The notes beneath the pieces were generated by a model. That model worked only from the letters and a program-made list of their open reading frames with translations, was not told the origin of the DNA and did not search any database. The translations under genes were made by a program, and so were the position numbers. Source: Arsenophonus nilaparvatae (GTDB lineage Bacteria; Pseudomonadota; Gammaproteobacteria; Enterobacterales; Enterobacteriaceae). From it: 64,000 nucleotides of DNA. The stretch lies in assembly GCF_000757905.1 (NCBI RefSeq), contig NZ_JRLH01000008.1; one strand, 5' to 3'. How positions within the stretch are numbered: position 1 is the first letter of the stretch; every line of letters begins with the position of its first letter. Positions 17,037-25,165 of the stretch are shown piece by piece.

Positions 17037-17150
17037 TAATCTTGTTATTTATAAAATATTATAAATTTATTAAATTTTGTGCTTTATAAATGATGAAAGG
17101 CAAGGATTGCGTGGTCTGTTTTGTTGTTTTATCAGGGGTCTTGTTTCGCC

Positions 17151-17750
17151 ATGGCAGGAAAAGAGATAACAAAGAAGAAAAACAGGCGTGAGGAAATCTT
17201 GCAGGTGCTTGCGCAAATGTTGGAAACGAGTGATGGTAGTCAACGCATTACCACAGCTAAGTTGGCAAGTCATGTTGGCGTATCTGAAGCAGCACTTTAT
17301 CGGCATTTCCCTAGTAAGGGAAAAATGTTTGATAGTCTTATTGAATTTATTGAAAATTCTTTAATTTCACGGATTAATCTGATTCTGCAAGATGAAAAAG
17401 ATACCATTAGGCGTATTCGGTTGATTTTAATGTTGATACTCGGTTTTGCGGAGAAAAATCCTGGATTGACACGAATAATGACGGCACATGCGTTGATGTT
17501 TGAGCAAGTTCAGTTACAAGATAGGATTAGACAATTATTTGAACGTATCGAAGCGCAATTTAGACAGGTTTTAAAGGAAAGAAAAATACGTGATAAGCAA
17601 AGTTTTAGTTATGATGAGAGCTTATTAGCATCTCAATTATTAGTGTTTTGTGAGGGGATGCTATCACGTTTTGTACGTTCAGAATTTCGGTATTGCCCAA
17701 CTAAAGAATTTGATGCACGCTGGCCTATGATCTTGGTGCAGTTGCAATAA
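17151..17750 (+). CDS. slmA: Nucleoid occlusion factor SlmA
   Basis: SlmA is a TetR-family DNA-binding protein that blocks FtsZ assembly over the nucleoid. The helix-turn-helix reads QRITTAKLASHVGVSEAALY followed by RHFPSK, and the C-terminal dimer domain has GMLSRFVRSEFRY and ends FDARWPMILVQLQ. The ATG at 17151 gives 199 residues (E. coli 198) starting MAGKEITKKKNRREEILQVL; an ATG ten codons upstream adds residues not found in the family. A strong terminator follows. Confidence 0.97.
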   Translation: MAGKEITKKKNRREEILQVLAQMLETSDGSQRITTAKLASHVGVSEAALYRHFPSKGKMFDSLIEFIENSLISRINLILQDEKDTIRRIRLILMLILGFAEKNPGLTRIMTAHALMFEQVQLQDRIRQLFERIEAQFRQVLKERKIRDKQSFSYDESLLASQLLVFCEGMLSRFVRSEFRYCPTKEFDARWPMILVQLQ

Positions 17751-17765
17751 TTAATTGTACTACTC

Positions 17766-17797
17766 ACTCCGCCTGATATTTGGGCGGAGTTTTTTTT
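17766..17797 (+). terminator. Rho-independent terminator after slmA
   Basis: ACTCCGCC (17766-17773) pairs with GGCGGAGT (17783-17790) around a 9-nt loop, followed directly by eight T residues. Confidence 0.93.
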
Positions 17798-17836
17798 ATG
17801 TTAGTGGGTTAATAAAATTGCTAATTTTTTTATTTG

Positions 17837-18487
17837 TTAATAGGGAGTAATACCGTAATTCTCACGATAAGCTTTCATCGTAGCTAAATGGGTTGACATA
17901 TTCGGATTTTCACTTAGATAATTAATTAAATCATTCAAAGTGATAATAGAAAATACCTTGCATTTGAATTTTTTTTCGATTTCTTGGACGGCGGATAGAT
18001 TCTTTTCACCTTTCTCCTGACGATCTAGACTTAATATAACAGCACTAAGTTTAGCTTTATATCGCTTAATTATTTCTGCAGATTCTTTGATTGCAGTTCC
18101 TGCTGTAATAACGTCGTCAACGATCACAACGTTTCCTTTTAATGGGCTACCGACTAATTCCCCACCTTCCCCATGTTTTTTAACTTCTTTACGATTAAAA
18201 CAGTAAGGCTTATCGAAGTGATAATGCTCAGATAGTGCAACTACCATGGTTGTTACGATCGGGATACCTTTATAGGCCGGACCAAAAATAATGTCACAAG
18301 TAGGATTATGATCCATAAACGCTTGGGCATAAAAATGACCGAGTGCAGCTAAATCTTTTCCTGTATTAAAGAGGCCAGCATTGAAAAAATAGGGGCTCTT
18401 ACGACCAGATTTCAACGTAAATTCACCAAATTCCAATGCTTTTTTTTTCATGGCGAGTTTAATAAATTCGCGCTGATAACCTTTCAT
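17837..18487 (-). CDS. pyrE: Orotate phosphoribosyltransferase
   Basis: PyrE joins orotate to PRPP, giving orotidine monophosphate in pyrimidine synthesis. The 216-residue protein has FGEFTLKSGRKSPYFFNAGL, the flexible catalytic loop KKHGEGGELVGS and the PRPP-binding motif VVIVDDVITAGTAI. All are intact. It lies 73 bp downstream of rph in the same direction, as in E. coli. I do not see the G+C-rich attenuator hairpin that precedes pyrE there. Confidence 0.97.
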   Translation of the reverse strand: MKGYQREFIKLAMKKKALEFGEFTLKSGRKSPYFFNAGLFNTGKDLAALGHFYAQAFMDHNPTCDIIFGPAYKGIPIVTTMVVALSEHYHFDKPYCFNRKEVKKHGEGGELVGSPLKGNVVIVDDVITAGTAIKESAEIIKRYKAKLSAVILSLDRQEKGEKNLSAVQEIEKKFKCKVFSIITLNDLINYLSENPNMSTHLATMKAYRENYGITPY

Positions 18488-18560
18488 TAAATTTTCCTCT
18501 TTAATTTATTCTCACTTTAATTAATCGCTATAAAAAGACCGTTAAACAGATGATTAAAAT

Positions 18561-19277
18561 TTATTGTTCTAATGCATCTTTTTGGGCGGTAAAAATAATT
18601 TGTAAACCATTTTTTGCTAAAGAAAGCAGTGATAGCAGCTCTTCATGACTAAATGGCTCACCTTCGGCAGTACCTTGAATTTCGATCATTTTACCATTAT
18701 CCATCATGACAACATTCATATCTGTTTCTGCGGCAGAGTCTTCAATATATTCTAGATCACAAATAGGTTTGCCATCCACTATGCCGACAGAAACCGCAGC
18801 AACCATCGATTTAAGTGGGCTTTTTTTCAATTTTCCTTCTGTGACCATTTTATTTAATGCGTCAGTCAAAGCGACACAGGAACCAGAAATTGCAGCGGTA
18901 CGAGTCCCTCCATCAGCTTGAATAACATCACAATCTAGTGTAATGGTATATTCACCTAATTGCTTTAAATCAACGGCGGCACGCAGAGAACGGGCAATAA
19001 GGCGTTGTATCTCCATGGTGCGACCCGTTTGTTTGCCTTTTGCTGCTTCGCGTATATTACGAGAATTTGTTGCCCGTGGTAGCATACCGTATTCCGCTGT
19101 TATCCAACCTTGTGATTGGCCTTTTAAAAAGCGGGGAACGCCTTCTTCGATTGTGGCGTTACATAATACTTTGGTATCACCAAATTCAATTAGAACAGAG
19201 CCTTCGGCATGTTTAGTATATTGGCGGGTAATTTTTATAGGGCGCACCTGATTAGCTTCTCTATTCTCTGGACGCAT
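18561..19277 (-). CDS. rph: Ribonuclease PH
   Basis: RNase PH is a phosphate-dependent 3'-5' exoribonuclease that trims tRNA 3' ends. The full-length 238-residue protein is present: MRPENREANQVRPIKITRQY at the start, PRATNSRNIREAAKGKQTGR for RNA and phosphate binding, CDVIQADGGTRTAAISGSCV, and the C-terminal EPFSHEELLSLL. Unlike in E. coli K-12 strains, which carry a frameshift, the frame here runs to the normal end. It is followed by pyrE and is divergent from yicC. Confidence 0.97.
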   Translation of the reverse strand: MRPENREANQVRPIKITRQYTKHAEGSVLIEFGDTKVLCNATIEEGVPRFLKGQSQGWITAEYGMLPRATNSRNIREAAKGKQTGRTMEIQRLIARSLRAAVDLKQLGEYTITLDCDVIQADGGTRTAAISGSCVALTDALNKMVTEGKLKKSPLKSMVAAVSVGIVDGKPICDLEYIEDSAAETDMNVVMMDNGKMIEIQGTAEGEPFSHEELLSLLSLAKNGLQIIFTAQKDALEQ

Positions 19278-19395
19278 GGTGTTATCTCCGTAGTTAAATA
19301 ATGTTGGTGGCGCATTATACGTTCTTCGACATTGAATGCCTATCCTATGGTTTCACTCAAGGTTATAATTTAATTTTTATTTATAGGAACGAAAT

Positions 19396-20259
19396 ATGAT
19401 CCATAGTATGACCGCTTTCGCACGACGAGATATAAAAAGTGAATGGGGAAATGCGGCTTGGGAGCTGCGTTCCGTTAATCAACGTTATCTTGAAACTTAT
19501 ATTCGCTTGCCGGAACAATTTAGAAGTCTGGAACCTGTTATTCGTGAGCGTCTACGTGCCAGATTAACCCGAGGGAAAGTAGAGTGTAGTTTACGTTTTG
19601 AACTTAGTTCACATCAACAGAGTGAATTAGTACTGAATGAAGAGTTAGCTAACCAATTGATTAGAACTGCTAACTGGGTAAAAAAGAGTAGTGGTGAAGG
19701 AGAAATTAATCCGTTAGAAATTCTTCGCTGGCCTGGTGTTATGTCGGCTCAAGAACAGAATTTGGATGTTATTTGTACGCATTTGCTTAAAGAATTAGAA
19801 CTTGCTTTAGATGATTTTATTCTCAATCGGGAAAGCGAAGGCAAGATGCTAAAAATAATGATTGAGCAACGGCTAGATGCTGTTTGTCAGGAAATTCAAG
19901 CGGTTCGTCGTCAAATGCCTGAAATTTTAAAATGGCAGCGTGAGCGCTTACAAACAAAATTAGAGGAGGCAGAAATTCAGATAGATAATAATCGATTAGA
20001 ACAAGAGCTTATCATATTAGCGCAACGTATTGATGTTGCAGAAGAGCTTGATAGGCTGGATGCTCATGTCAAAGAAACACGTAATATTCTTAAAAAACAA
20101 GAAGCTGTCGGCCGTCGGTTAGATTTTATGATGCAGGAGTTTAATCGTGAAGCAAATACCTTGGCCTCAAAGTCTATTAATAGCCAAGTGACTAATTCTG
20201 CTGTTGAATTAAAAGTATTAATAGAACAAATGCGTGAGCAGATTCAAAACATCGAGTAG
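19396..20259 (+). CDS. yicC: YicC family endoribonuclease
   Basis: The 287-residue protein begins MIHSMTAFARRDIKSEWGNA and has RSVNQRYLETYIRLPEQFR, both hallmarks of the YicC N-terminal domain. The C-terminal DUF1732 part has ELIILAQRIDVAEELDRLDA and the very conserved VGRRLDFMMQEFNREANTLA. YicC proteins have been shown to cleave RNA and to affect turnover of certain small RNAs; the physiological role here is unknown. It ends the conserved dut-to-yicC block, with a terminator 50 bp further on. Confidence 0.95.
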   Translation: MIHSMTAFARRDIKSEWGNAAWELRSVNQRYLETYIRLPEQFRSLEPVIRERLRARLTRGKVECSLRFELSSHQQSELVLNEELANQLIRTANWVKKSSGEGEINPLEILRWPGVMSAQEQNLDVICTHLLKELELALDDFILNRESEGKMLKIMIEQRLDAVCQEIQAVRRQMPEILKWQRERLQTKLEEAEIQIDNNRLEQELIILAQRIDVAEELDRLDAHVKETRNILKKQEAVGRRLDFMMQEFNREANTLASKSINSQVTNSAVELKVLIEQMREQIQNIE

Positions 20260-20307
20260 ATTCGCAAGTAAATTCACTAAATATCATAACTTGCAACTAA
20301 TACCAAT

Positions 20308-20333
20308 AAGCCAGTGCGAATACTGGCTTTTTT
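20308..20333 (+). terminator. Rho-independent terminator after yicC
   Basis: AAGCCAGT (20308-20315) and ACTGGCTT (20322-20329) form an 8-bp stem with a 6-nt loop, followed by a T run. Confidence 0.9.
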
Positions 20334-20636
20334 AATTCAACAAGTTTCATATGATATCACTAAAGCGCACATTATTGGTGTACTTAAAAGGGTACTTAGT
20401 TGGTTTTAAGTACACTAATTTAAGGACACCTTCAATAAAATCGATAAAATATGGGAAAACTTAACGACATATAAAAAAGAACATGGATATGAAGTGGAGA
20501 ACTCTTTGTAAGATGCTCAGACGGTAGTGAGCTATATTTTATTTTCCAAGCTAATAAAAAAATAAACAAGTATTATATACGTCAATTTCAATGTCTAATG
20601 GCCCCATCACTCATTTCTTTTATACAGATGTTCGAC
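20334..20636. other. Gene-free interval between yicC and the toxin-antitoxin pair
   Basis: No intact gene is seen. A 12-bp inverted repeat, GTGTACTTAAAA (20378-20389) and TTTTAAGTACAC (20404-20415), lies here, with a further GTACTTAG in the loop. A short open run (about 20419-20509) reads FKDTFNKIDKIWENLTTYKK and then EHGYEVENSL before a stop, but it has no start codon; it may be the remnant of a gene lost when the accessory segment was inserted. Confidence 0.45.
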
Positions 20637-20663
20637 GTACAATTTAAATGTACACTTTAGGAG
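20637..20663 (+). promoter_or_regulatory. Candidate Phd operator and ribosome binding site
   Basis: GTACAATTTAAATGTAC (20637-20653) is an imperfect palindrome just before the antitoxin gene, and TAGGAG (20658-20663) lies seven bases before its ATG. GTAC-centred palindromes are known operators for the phage P1 Phd antitoxin, so this is a reasonable autoregulatory site. The repeat at 20378-20415 has the same GTAC core. Confidence 0.5.
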
Positions 20664-20670
20664 ACATATC

Positions 20671-20892
20671 ATGCGTACATACACTTCCACTCAAGCCCGC
20701 GCCAATATCTCAGAAGTGCTGGATGCTGCCACTCATGGTGAACCCGTTGAAATCACCCGCAGGGATGGAAGTTCAGCAGTAGTTATCAGCAAGGCTGAAT
20801 TCGAGGCATATCAGAACGCTAAGCTGGATGCGGAGTTTGATGTGATTATACAGCGCTATGGGCATACTATAGAGGCATTGACAAACCGATGA
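20671..20892 (+). CDS. phd: Type II antitoxin, Phd/YefM family
   Basis: The 73-residue protein starts MRTYTSTQARANISEVLDAA and continues GEPVEITRRDGSSAVVISKAEFEA, the typical Phd/YefM DNA-binding and dimerisation domain. The C-terminal part, EFDVIIQRYGHTIEALTNR, would be the toxin-neutralising tail. It overlaps the doc gene by four bases (ATGA), the classic coupling of such pairs. Base composition is visibly richer in G and C than the flanking chromosome, suggesting recent acquisition. Phd binds and blocks Doc and represses its own promoter. Confidence 0.9.
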   Translation: MRTYTSTQARANISEVLDAATHGEPVEITRRDGSSAVVISKAEFEAYQNAKLDAEFDVIIQRYGHTIEALTNR

Positions 20893-21281
20893 TATGGGTC
20901 AGCGCACAGGAAGTTATTGCTTTTCATGACCGTATATTGCAATGGCTTGCCGGCGTTGCTGGTATGCCGGATCCTAGCAGAGCGGAAGCTCTTATTTACC
21001 GGGTGCAAAATCGTGCACATTATGACGGTGTTACGGATATTTTTGAGTTGGCTGCCACTTACTGGGTTGCTATCGCCAGAGGTCACATTTTTAATGATGG
21101 CAATGAGCGTACCGCGTTTTTTGTGACCATGACTTTCCTCTACTGCAACGGTATCAATATCCGAGATAACGACAATACTTTGGAAAATTTAACGGTAGAA
21201 GCTGCTACCGGAGAAAAAACTGTTGATCAGTTAGCGCAACAGTTACGTGAGTTAGTAAATCGTATCGAGCCAATTGGTTGA
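20889..21281 (+). CDS. doc: Type II toxin, Doc family (Fic fold)
   Basis: The 130-residue product carries the Doc/Fic active-site motif HIFNDGNERTAFF (residues about 64-76), where the His is the catalytic base. Doc of phage P1 phosphorylates elongation factor Tu and stops translation. The motif has GNE where P1 Doc has ANK; the variation is within the family range. All expected helices appear present and the length is normal, so the toxin is probably functional. Its start lies inside the phd stop (ATGA). G+C is higher than in the surrounding genes. Confidence 0.9.
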   Translation: MIWVSAQEVIAFHDRILQWLAGVAGMPDPSRAEALIYRVQNRAHYDGVTDIFELAATYWVAIARGHIFNDGNERTAFFVTMTFLYCNGINIRDNDNTLENLTVEAATGEKTVDQLAQQLRELVNRIEPIG

Positions 21282-21845
21282 ATAGTCATTGTTTTTCATG
21301 TAATTAATCAAAAACTAGTTTAGTAAAAATATAATCAAATAATATTAGTAGTAAGCCACTATTCAGTACTCAAAATCATACTAGTTTATTAAGTTAAGGT
21401 GTTTTTTAAAATTGTTAGCGTGGCTAAATAACGCACTTGTATTGCTATGGTGTTGTTTTTTTAAAAAGATATTGTTAATTAGTGACAGAATATTGAAAAA
21501 TTCAATCATGATAAGCATCTATCGAAAAAATATTGTTTATTTAGCACATTTATTTTCATAAAGAATAAACCATTCATAATGTTTTTATATCGTAAAATTC
21601 TTAGATAATTTTAATATGTAGGATGTTCGATATATAACTAAATGAAATTTATAGAGCAATTGAGATATAGATTAAACTGATTTTTAGAATGAAATATGGC
21701 TAATTAGTCGATATATTGATTTAATTATAAATAAATTTGTAAGCAAAAGTTTATTTCTTTGTTAAGGTTAATATATTGATATATAAGTAAAAATTAAAGT
21801 CTCGCGAAGAAAAATTGAGTTGTTAGTGGCAAATTATGATTAAAA
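21282..21845. other. AT-rich gene-free interval before the ArcZ-like RNA
   Basis: About 550 bp with stops in all frames and no recognisable gene. Near its end a TATGAT hexamer (21835-21840) could be the -10 box of the small RNA that follows. No insertion-sequence ends or tRNA were seen. Confidence 0.6.
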
Positions 21846-21970
21846 AAAGCTATAAAGCCAGCAGAGACATCTTGCTTCTGCTGACTATATGGCTTTATGA
21901 TATTGAGAAATAAATTTCCCTGGTGTTGGCCAACTTGGCAGCCTGACCTTACATGAGGTCAGGTTTTTTT
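21846..21970 (+). ncRNA. arcZ: ArcZ-like Hfq-dependent small RNA
   Basis: The segment TTTCCCTGGTGTTGGC (21916-21931) is identical to the conserved seed region of E. coli ArcZ as I remember it, the part that pairs with rpoS and other mRNAs. It is followed by a perfect terminator: CCTGACCT (21942-21949), a 6-nt loop, AGGTCAGG (21956-21963) and seven T residues. Upstream lies a 5' hairpin (ATAAAGCCA 21852-21860 with TGGCTTTAT 21890-21898, inner CAGCAGA/TCTGCTG). Total length of about 125 nt matches ArcZ (121 nt). The start is estimated from TATGAT at 21835-21840. In E. coli arcZ lies next to arcB and elbB; here it lies between doc and luxR. The seed match supports the call strongly; the 5' end is inferred. 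Confidence 0.85.
21942..21970 (+). terminator. Rho-independent terminator of the ArcZ-like RNA
   Basis: A perfect 8-bp stem CCTGACCT/AGGTCAGG with the loop TACATG is followed by TTTTTTT. It also separates the small RNA from the luxR promoter. Confidence 0.95.
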
Positions 21971-22027
21971 ATTGTTTTTATATAAATCTAATAGTGACTT
22001 TACCCTTTTTTATGCTTCGATTGTAGT

Positions 22028-22056
22028 TAGACTTAAGTCTAGTTTTGTACTATACT
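22028..22056 (+). promoter_or_regulatory. luxR promoter with palindromic operator over the -35 box
   Basis: TAGACTTAAGTCTA (22028-22041) is a perfect 14-bp palindrome. Its first six bases, TAGACT, can serve as a -35 box 17 bp upstream of TATACT (22051-22056). This overlap resembles lux-box arrangements where LuxR-type proteins act on the promoter. The palindrome is shorter than the classical 20-bp lux box, so binding by the adjacent LuxR is inference. Confidence 0.6.
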
Positions 22057-22079
22057 TTTGTCCTGACACGGAGGTTATT

Positions 22080-22841
22080 ATGTATTTTGGGGGGAATTAC
22101 TGGATGTCAAAGGCGTTTTTTGATAATGATACGATAAATAATGTAATAAAAAACTACTTAGATAAAGAATTAGCTGTTTTTGGGAAATTTAGGTATGCAT
22201 ATATAATCTTAAATAAAAGAAATCCAGCGGAAATGTTTGTGATAACAAATTATCTAGATAAGTGGGTTGAGATATATAAGGAAAGGAATTATCAACAAAT
22301 AGATCCCGTTGTTATCTTTGCTCTTAATAGAGTTTCTCCTTTTGAGTGGGACGAAAGTTTGTCTGTTAATTCTAATGTTGATTTCTCCAAAATTTTTAAT
22401 ATTTCAAAAGATTATAATGTTGTAAATGGCTATACTTTTGTATTACACGATTATAATAATCGCCTTGCTATGTTATCAATTGTCATGATCAGTTCGGAAG
22501 TTGTGGAAATAGAAAAAAGGATAAAAGATCATAAAAATGATTTGCATATGCTTCTTCTTGATGTTCATGAAAAAATCACCTCTCTGTATCGAGAGATGAT
22601 TAGACGAAACTATCAGAACCCAGCAAGTGGAAAAGATTGTTTTTCACCCCGCGAAAATGAAATTTTATATTGGGCTAGTATGGGAAAAACTTACGCGGAA
22701 ATTGCAACCATACTAGGTATAAAATTGGGTACAGTAAAATTTCATATTGGCAGTGTTGTGAAAAAATTAGGCGTTATGAATGCTAAGCATGCAATAAGGC
22801 TCGGTGTCGAATTACAACTCATTAAGCCTATCTCCGAATGA
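22080..22841 (+). CDS. LuxR-type acyl-homoserine-lactone-responsive regulator
   Basis: The 253-residue protein has an N-terminal autoinducer-binding domain with the invariant residues in KWVEIYKERNYQQIDPVVIF (Trp, Tyr, Asp-Pro) and FEWDE (Trp). The C-terminal LuxR helix-turn-helix reads FSPRENEILYWASMGKTYAE then LGIKLGTVKFHI. The ATG at 22080 follows GGAGG by five bases; the frame is open another 36 codons upstream, across the promoter, so that start is rejected. A later ATG at 22104 is possible. It is convergent with luxI and overlaps it by 30 bp, as in the Yersinia and Pectobacterium families whose regulators are often active without ligand. Confidence 0.93.
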   Translation: MYFGGNYWMSKAFFDNDTINNVIKNYLDKELAVFGKFRYAYIILNKRNPAEMFVITNYLDKWVEIYKERNYQQIDPVVIFALNRVSPFEWDESLSVNSNVDFSKIFNISKDYNVVNGYTFVLHDYNNRLAMLSIVMISSEVVEIEKRIKDHKNDLHMLLLDVHEKITSLYREMIRRNYQNPASGKDCFSPRENEILYWASMGKTYAEIATILGIKLGTVKFHIGSVVKKLGVMNAKHAIRLGVELQLIKPISE

Positions 22842-23474
22842 CGGATATATCAATGGCCATTTTTTTAAATTATTATTAACAAGTCTGTCATAATGGCTCC
22901 TTATTTTTCCAATTAGTTTATTTTGATTTTTAGAATCTATAGGTAAAAGCAGTAGATAAACTTTTTCATTTTTCTCTGATAAACCTTGTTCGATGATTGA
23001 AACCTCCCAACCGGATCGCTCTACTACTTTTAACATACCATGGCTGATAATAGTAAGAATCCCATCATAATCGCCTTTTTGCGCATAATTAATCATTGCT
23101 AGACATAGTATAAAAAAGACAGGATGTTTGTCGCAATTTAGTTCTTTTGTTCGGTCTTTGGCCACGAAAAAGCGGCTTGATTCAATATAGTTTCCTTTAG
23201 GGAGATTGAGATGCTTGAAAAAAGGGGCAAATGTGCCTGTGATCATATTAGGAAATTGCATTTCAATAAATCTAACACTACAGATGATGGTGTTACTTCT
23301 TACGCCAAATAGATAGTTAGCTTTGTCATTATCATATTCATCAAACTCCATGCCATTAATACAATTAACTGCCCAGTTAAGGCGATCTTTAAATGTTTCT
23401 TTTCTTAGCGTAAATAATTCTTTTGATTTTTTTTCAGTCAAAAGGTTGTAGTTCACATCGAATATTTCTAACAT
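22812..23474 (-). CDS. Acyl-homoserine-lactone synthase, LuxI family
   Basis: The 220-residue protein makes the quorum-sensing signal from S-adenosylmethionine and an acyl carrier. The conserved residues fall exactly at the family positions: Arg24, Phe28, Trp34, Asp45 and Asp48, with ESSRFFV supplying the Glu and Arg of the acyl pocket. GGAG lies upstream of the ATG. The C-terminus overlaps the luxR gene tail to tail. The acyl chain cannot be predicted safely from sequence. Both this gene and its regulator are AT-rich like the flanks, so a very recent transfer is not obvious. Confidence 0.95.
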   Translation of the reverse strand: MLEIFDVNYNLLTEKKSKELFTLRKETFKDRLNWAVNCINGMEFDEYDNDKANYLFGVRSNTIICSVRFIEMQFPNMITGTFAPFFKHLNLPKGNYIESSRFFVAKDRTKELNCDKHPVFFILCLAMINYAQKGDYDGILTIISHGMLKVVERSGWEVSIIEQGLSEKNEKVYLLLLPIDSKNQNKLIGKIRSHYDRLVNNNLKKWPLIYPSFGDRLNEL

Positions 23475-24117
23475 TTTTTCTCCATTATTTCATTTACTCG
23501 CAGATCCTATATTTAAAATTACTAAAATATTTCTATCTAGCGATACTATTTTTCGATTTCCACTATCGGTAATAATGCCTATTATATTTTGCCTTCTCTG
23601 TAATTTTTTGTACACTAGTGGTGTTAAGTTTATATATGCGTTTTTCGATGGAACTAACTGACTTATAAGGAATATTTTATGGGAAGTGCAAATCGGAGGT
23701 GTAAATTAATCGGACAGTTTTTAATTAAAAGTTAAAAGTTTTTATAGATAAAGTTAGCTATATTAAAAAGACATAAAAAGCGTTTTATTGATAGCGCTGG
23801 TTTAAGAAAAGTAATCTATATATTTATAGTATAAAAAAAATTAAACTATCTATTAAGATAACTGAATTATCCGCTAAATATATAATTTATTAACATAATG
23901 ATTAATCATTTTTTTATTTAATTATTCTAATGATAGCATTTGCAATATTTATACTAAATTTTACCTTTATCAAAGAAAGTTAATAATTTAAGCATTCGGT
24001 AAAAGTTTTATCGTATAATGTAGTAAGCCCAATCAATTCAGCCAGTTATAGCCATAAGCGAAATGAATGAAATTATGGTTTTTATACTTATGGTAATATA
24101 TTAAATCAGAGGTCACC
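23475..24117. other. Gene-free interval between luxI and pfkA
   Basis: No gene is seen in about 640 bp. On the minus strand TATAAT (23587-23582) could be the luxI -10 box; CACTAGTG (23614-23621), an 8-bp palindrome, lies about 42 bp upstream of the implied start, where a lux box would be expected. No good -35 hexamer is present. The plus-strand end holds the pfkA upstream region with a GAGG ribosome site near 24110. Confidence 0.4.
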
Positions 24118-25095
24118 ATGAACAAAAAAGGAATAAAAAAAGTTGGCGTTTTAACCAGTGGTGGTGATGCGCCAGGAATGAATGCCGCTATTCGTAGTGT
24201 TGTGCGCATGGGACTTTCTGAAGATTTAGAAGTTTATGGTATCTATGACGGCTATATGGGACTTTATGAAAATCGAATAAAAAAACTCAACCGTTTTAGT
24301 GTTTCTGATATTATTAATCGCGGCGGTACTTTCTTAGGCTCTGCCCGTTTTCCTGAATTTCGTGATAGTGAGAAGGTAAGAACCCAAGCTATTGAGAATA
24401 TGAAAAAACATAATATTGATGCCTTGGTTGTCATCGGTGGAGATGGCTCTTATCGTGGCGCAAAGAAGATCACTGAAGCGGGCTTCCCTTGTATAGGTGT
24501 ACCTGGAACTATTGATAATGATGTTGCCGGTACTGATTATACGATTGGTTATTTTACCGCTTTGGATACTATTGTTGAGGCAATTGATCGTTTACGTGAT
24601 ACCTCAACTTCCCATAAACGTATTTCGATTGTTGAAATAATGGGGCGTCATTGTGGTGATTTGACTTTATCCGCGGCTATTGCTGGCGGCTGTGAGTTTG
24701 TGGTATTGCCCGAAATACCTTTTGATAAGGAAGAGTTACTGACAGAAATTAAATCTGGCTTAGCAAGAGGTAAACGTCATGCAATTGTTGCCATTACTGA
24801 ACATATTTATGATGTTAATGAATTGGCAAAATATATTGAAAAAGCAACGGGGCATGAGACACGAGCAACGGTTTTAGGCCATATTCAGCGAGGTGGTAGC
24901 CCAGTTGCGAGTGATCGAGTTCTGGCATCCCGTATGGGTGCTTACTCTATTCAGTTACTTTTACAGGGGTATGGTGGGCGCTGTGTTGGTATTCAAAATG
25001 ATAAACTGGTTCATCATGATATTATTGATGCAGTTGAAAATATGCAACGTAAGTTTAAGCAGGATTGGTTAGATACGGCGAAGAAACTTTATTAA
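24118..25095 (+). CDS. pfkA: ATP-dependent 6-phosphofructokinase I
   Basis: PfkA phosphorylates fructose 6-phosphate, the committing step of glycolysis. Family motifs are complete: GVLTSGGDAPGMNAAIRSVV, VVIGGDGSYRGA for ATP, PGTIDNDVAGTDYTIG with the catalytic Asp, EIMGRHCGDLTL, and HIQRGGSPVASDR for the sugar phosphate. The length of 325 is slightly longer than E. coli (320). The ATG at 24118 is preceded by AGAGG. Downstream is a long perfect palindrome shared with the convergent glpD gene. Confidence 0.98.
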   Translation: MNKKGIKKVGVLTSGGDAPGMNAAIRSVVRMGLSEDLEVYGIYDGYMGLYENRIKKLNRFSVSDIINRGGTFLGSARFPEFRDSEKVRTQAIENMKKHNIDALVVIGGDGSYRGAKKITEAGFPCIGVPGTIDNDVAGTDYTIGYFTALDTIVEAIDRLRDTSTSHKRISIVEIMGRHCGDLTLSAAIAGGCEFVVLPEIPFDKEELLTEIKSGLARGKRHAIVAITEHIYDVNELAKYIEKATGHETRATVLGHIQRGGSPVASDRVLASRMGAYSIQLLLQGYGGRCVGIQNDKLVHHDIIDAVENMQRKFKQDWLDTAKKLY

Positions 25096-25129
25096 CTGGT
25101 TTGAGCGGGTTGTAGCTGATAAAGTTTCG

Positions 25130-25161
25130 ATATAAGCCTCATAAATTTATGAGGCTTATAT
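25130..25161. terminator. 32-bp perfect palindrome between pfkA and glpD
   Basis: The sequence 25130-25161 is its own reverse complement; the core is GCCTCATAAATTTATGAGGC. The next plus-strand bases are GGTTTTATT. It can act as a bidirectional terminator for the convergent pfkA and glpD transcripts. Confidence 0.8.
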
Positions 25162-25165
25162 GGTT

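Noticed and set aside
18488..18560. Attenuator between rph and pyrE
   Set aside because: No stable G+C stem followed by T residues was found in the 73-bp gap.
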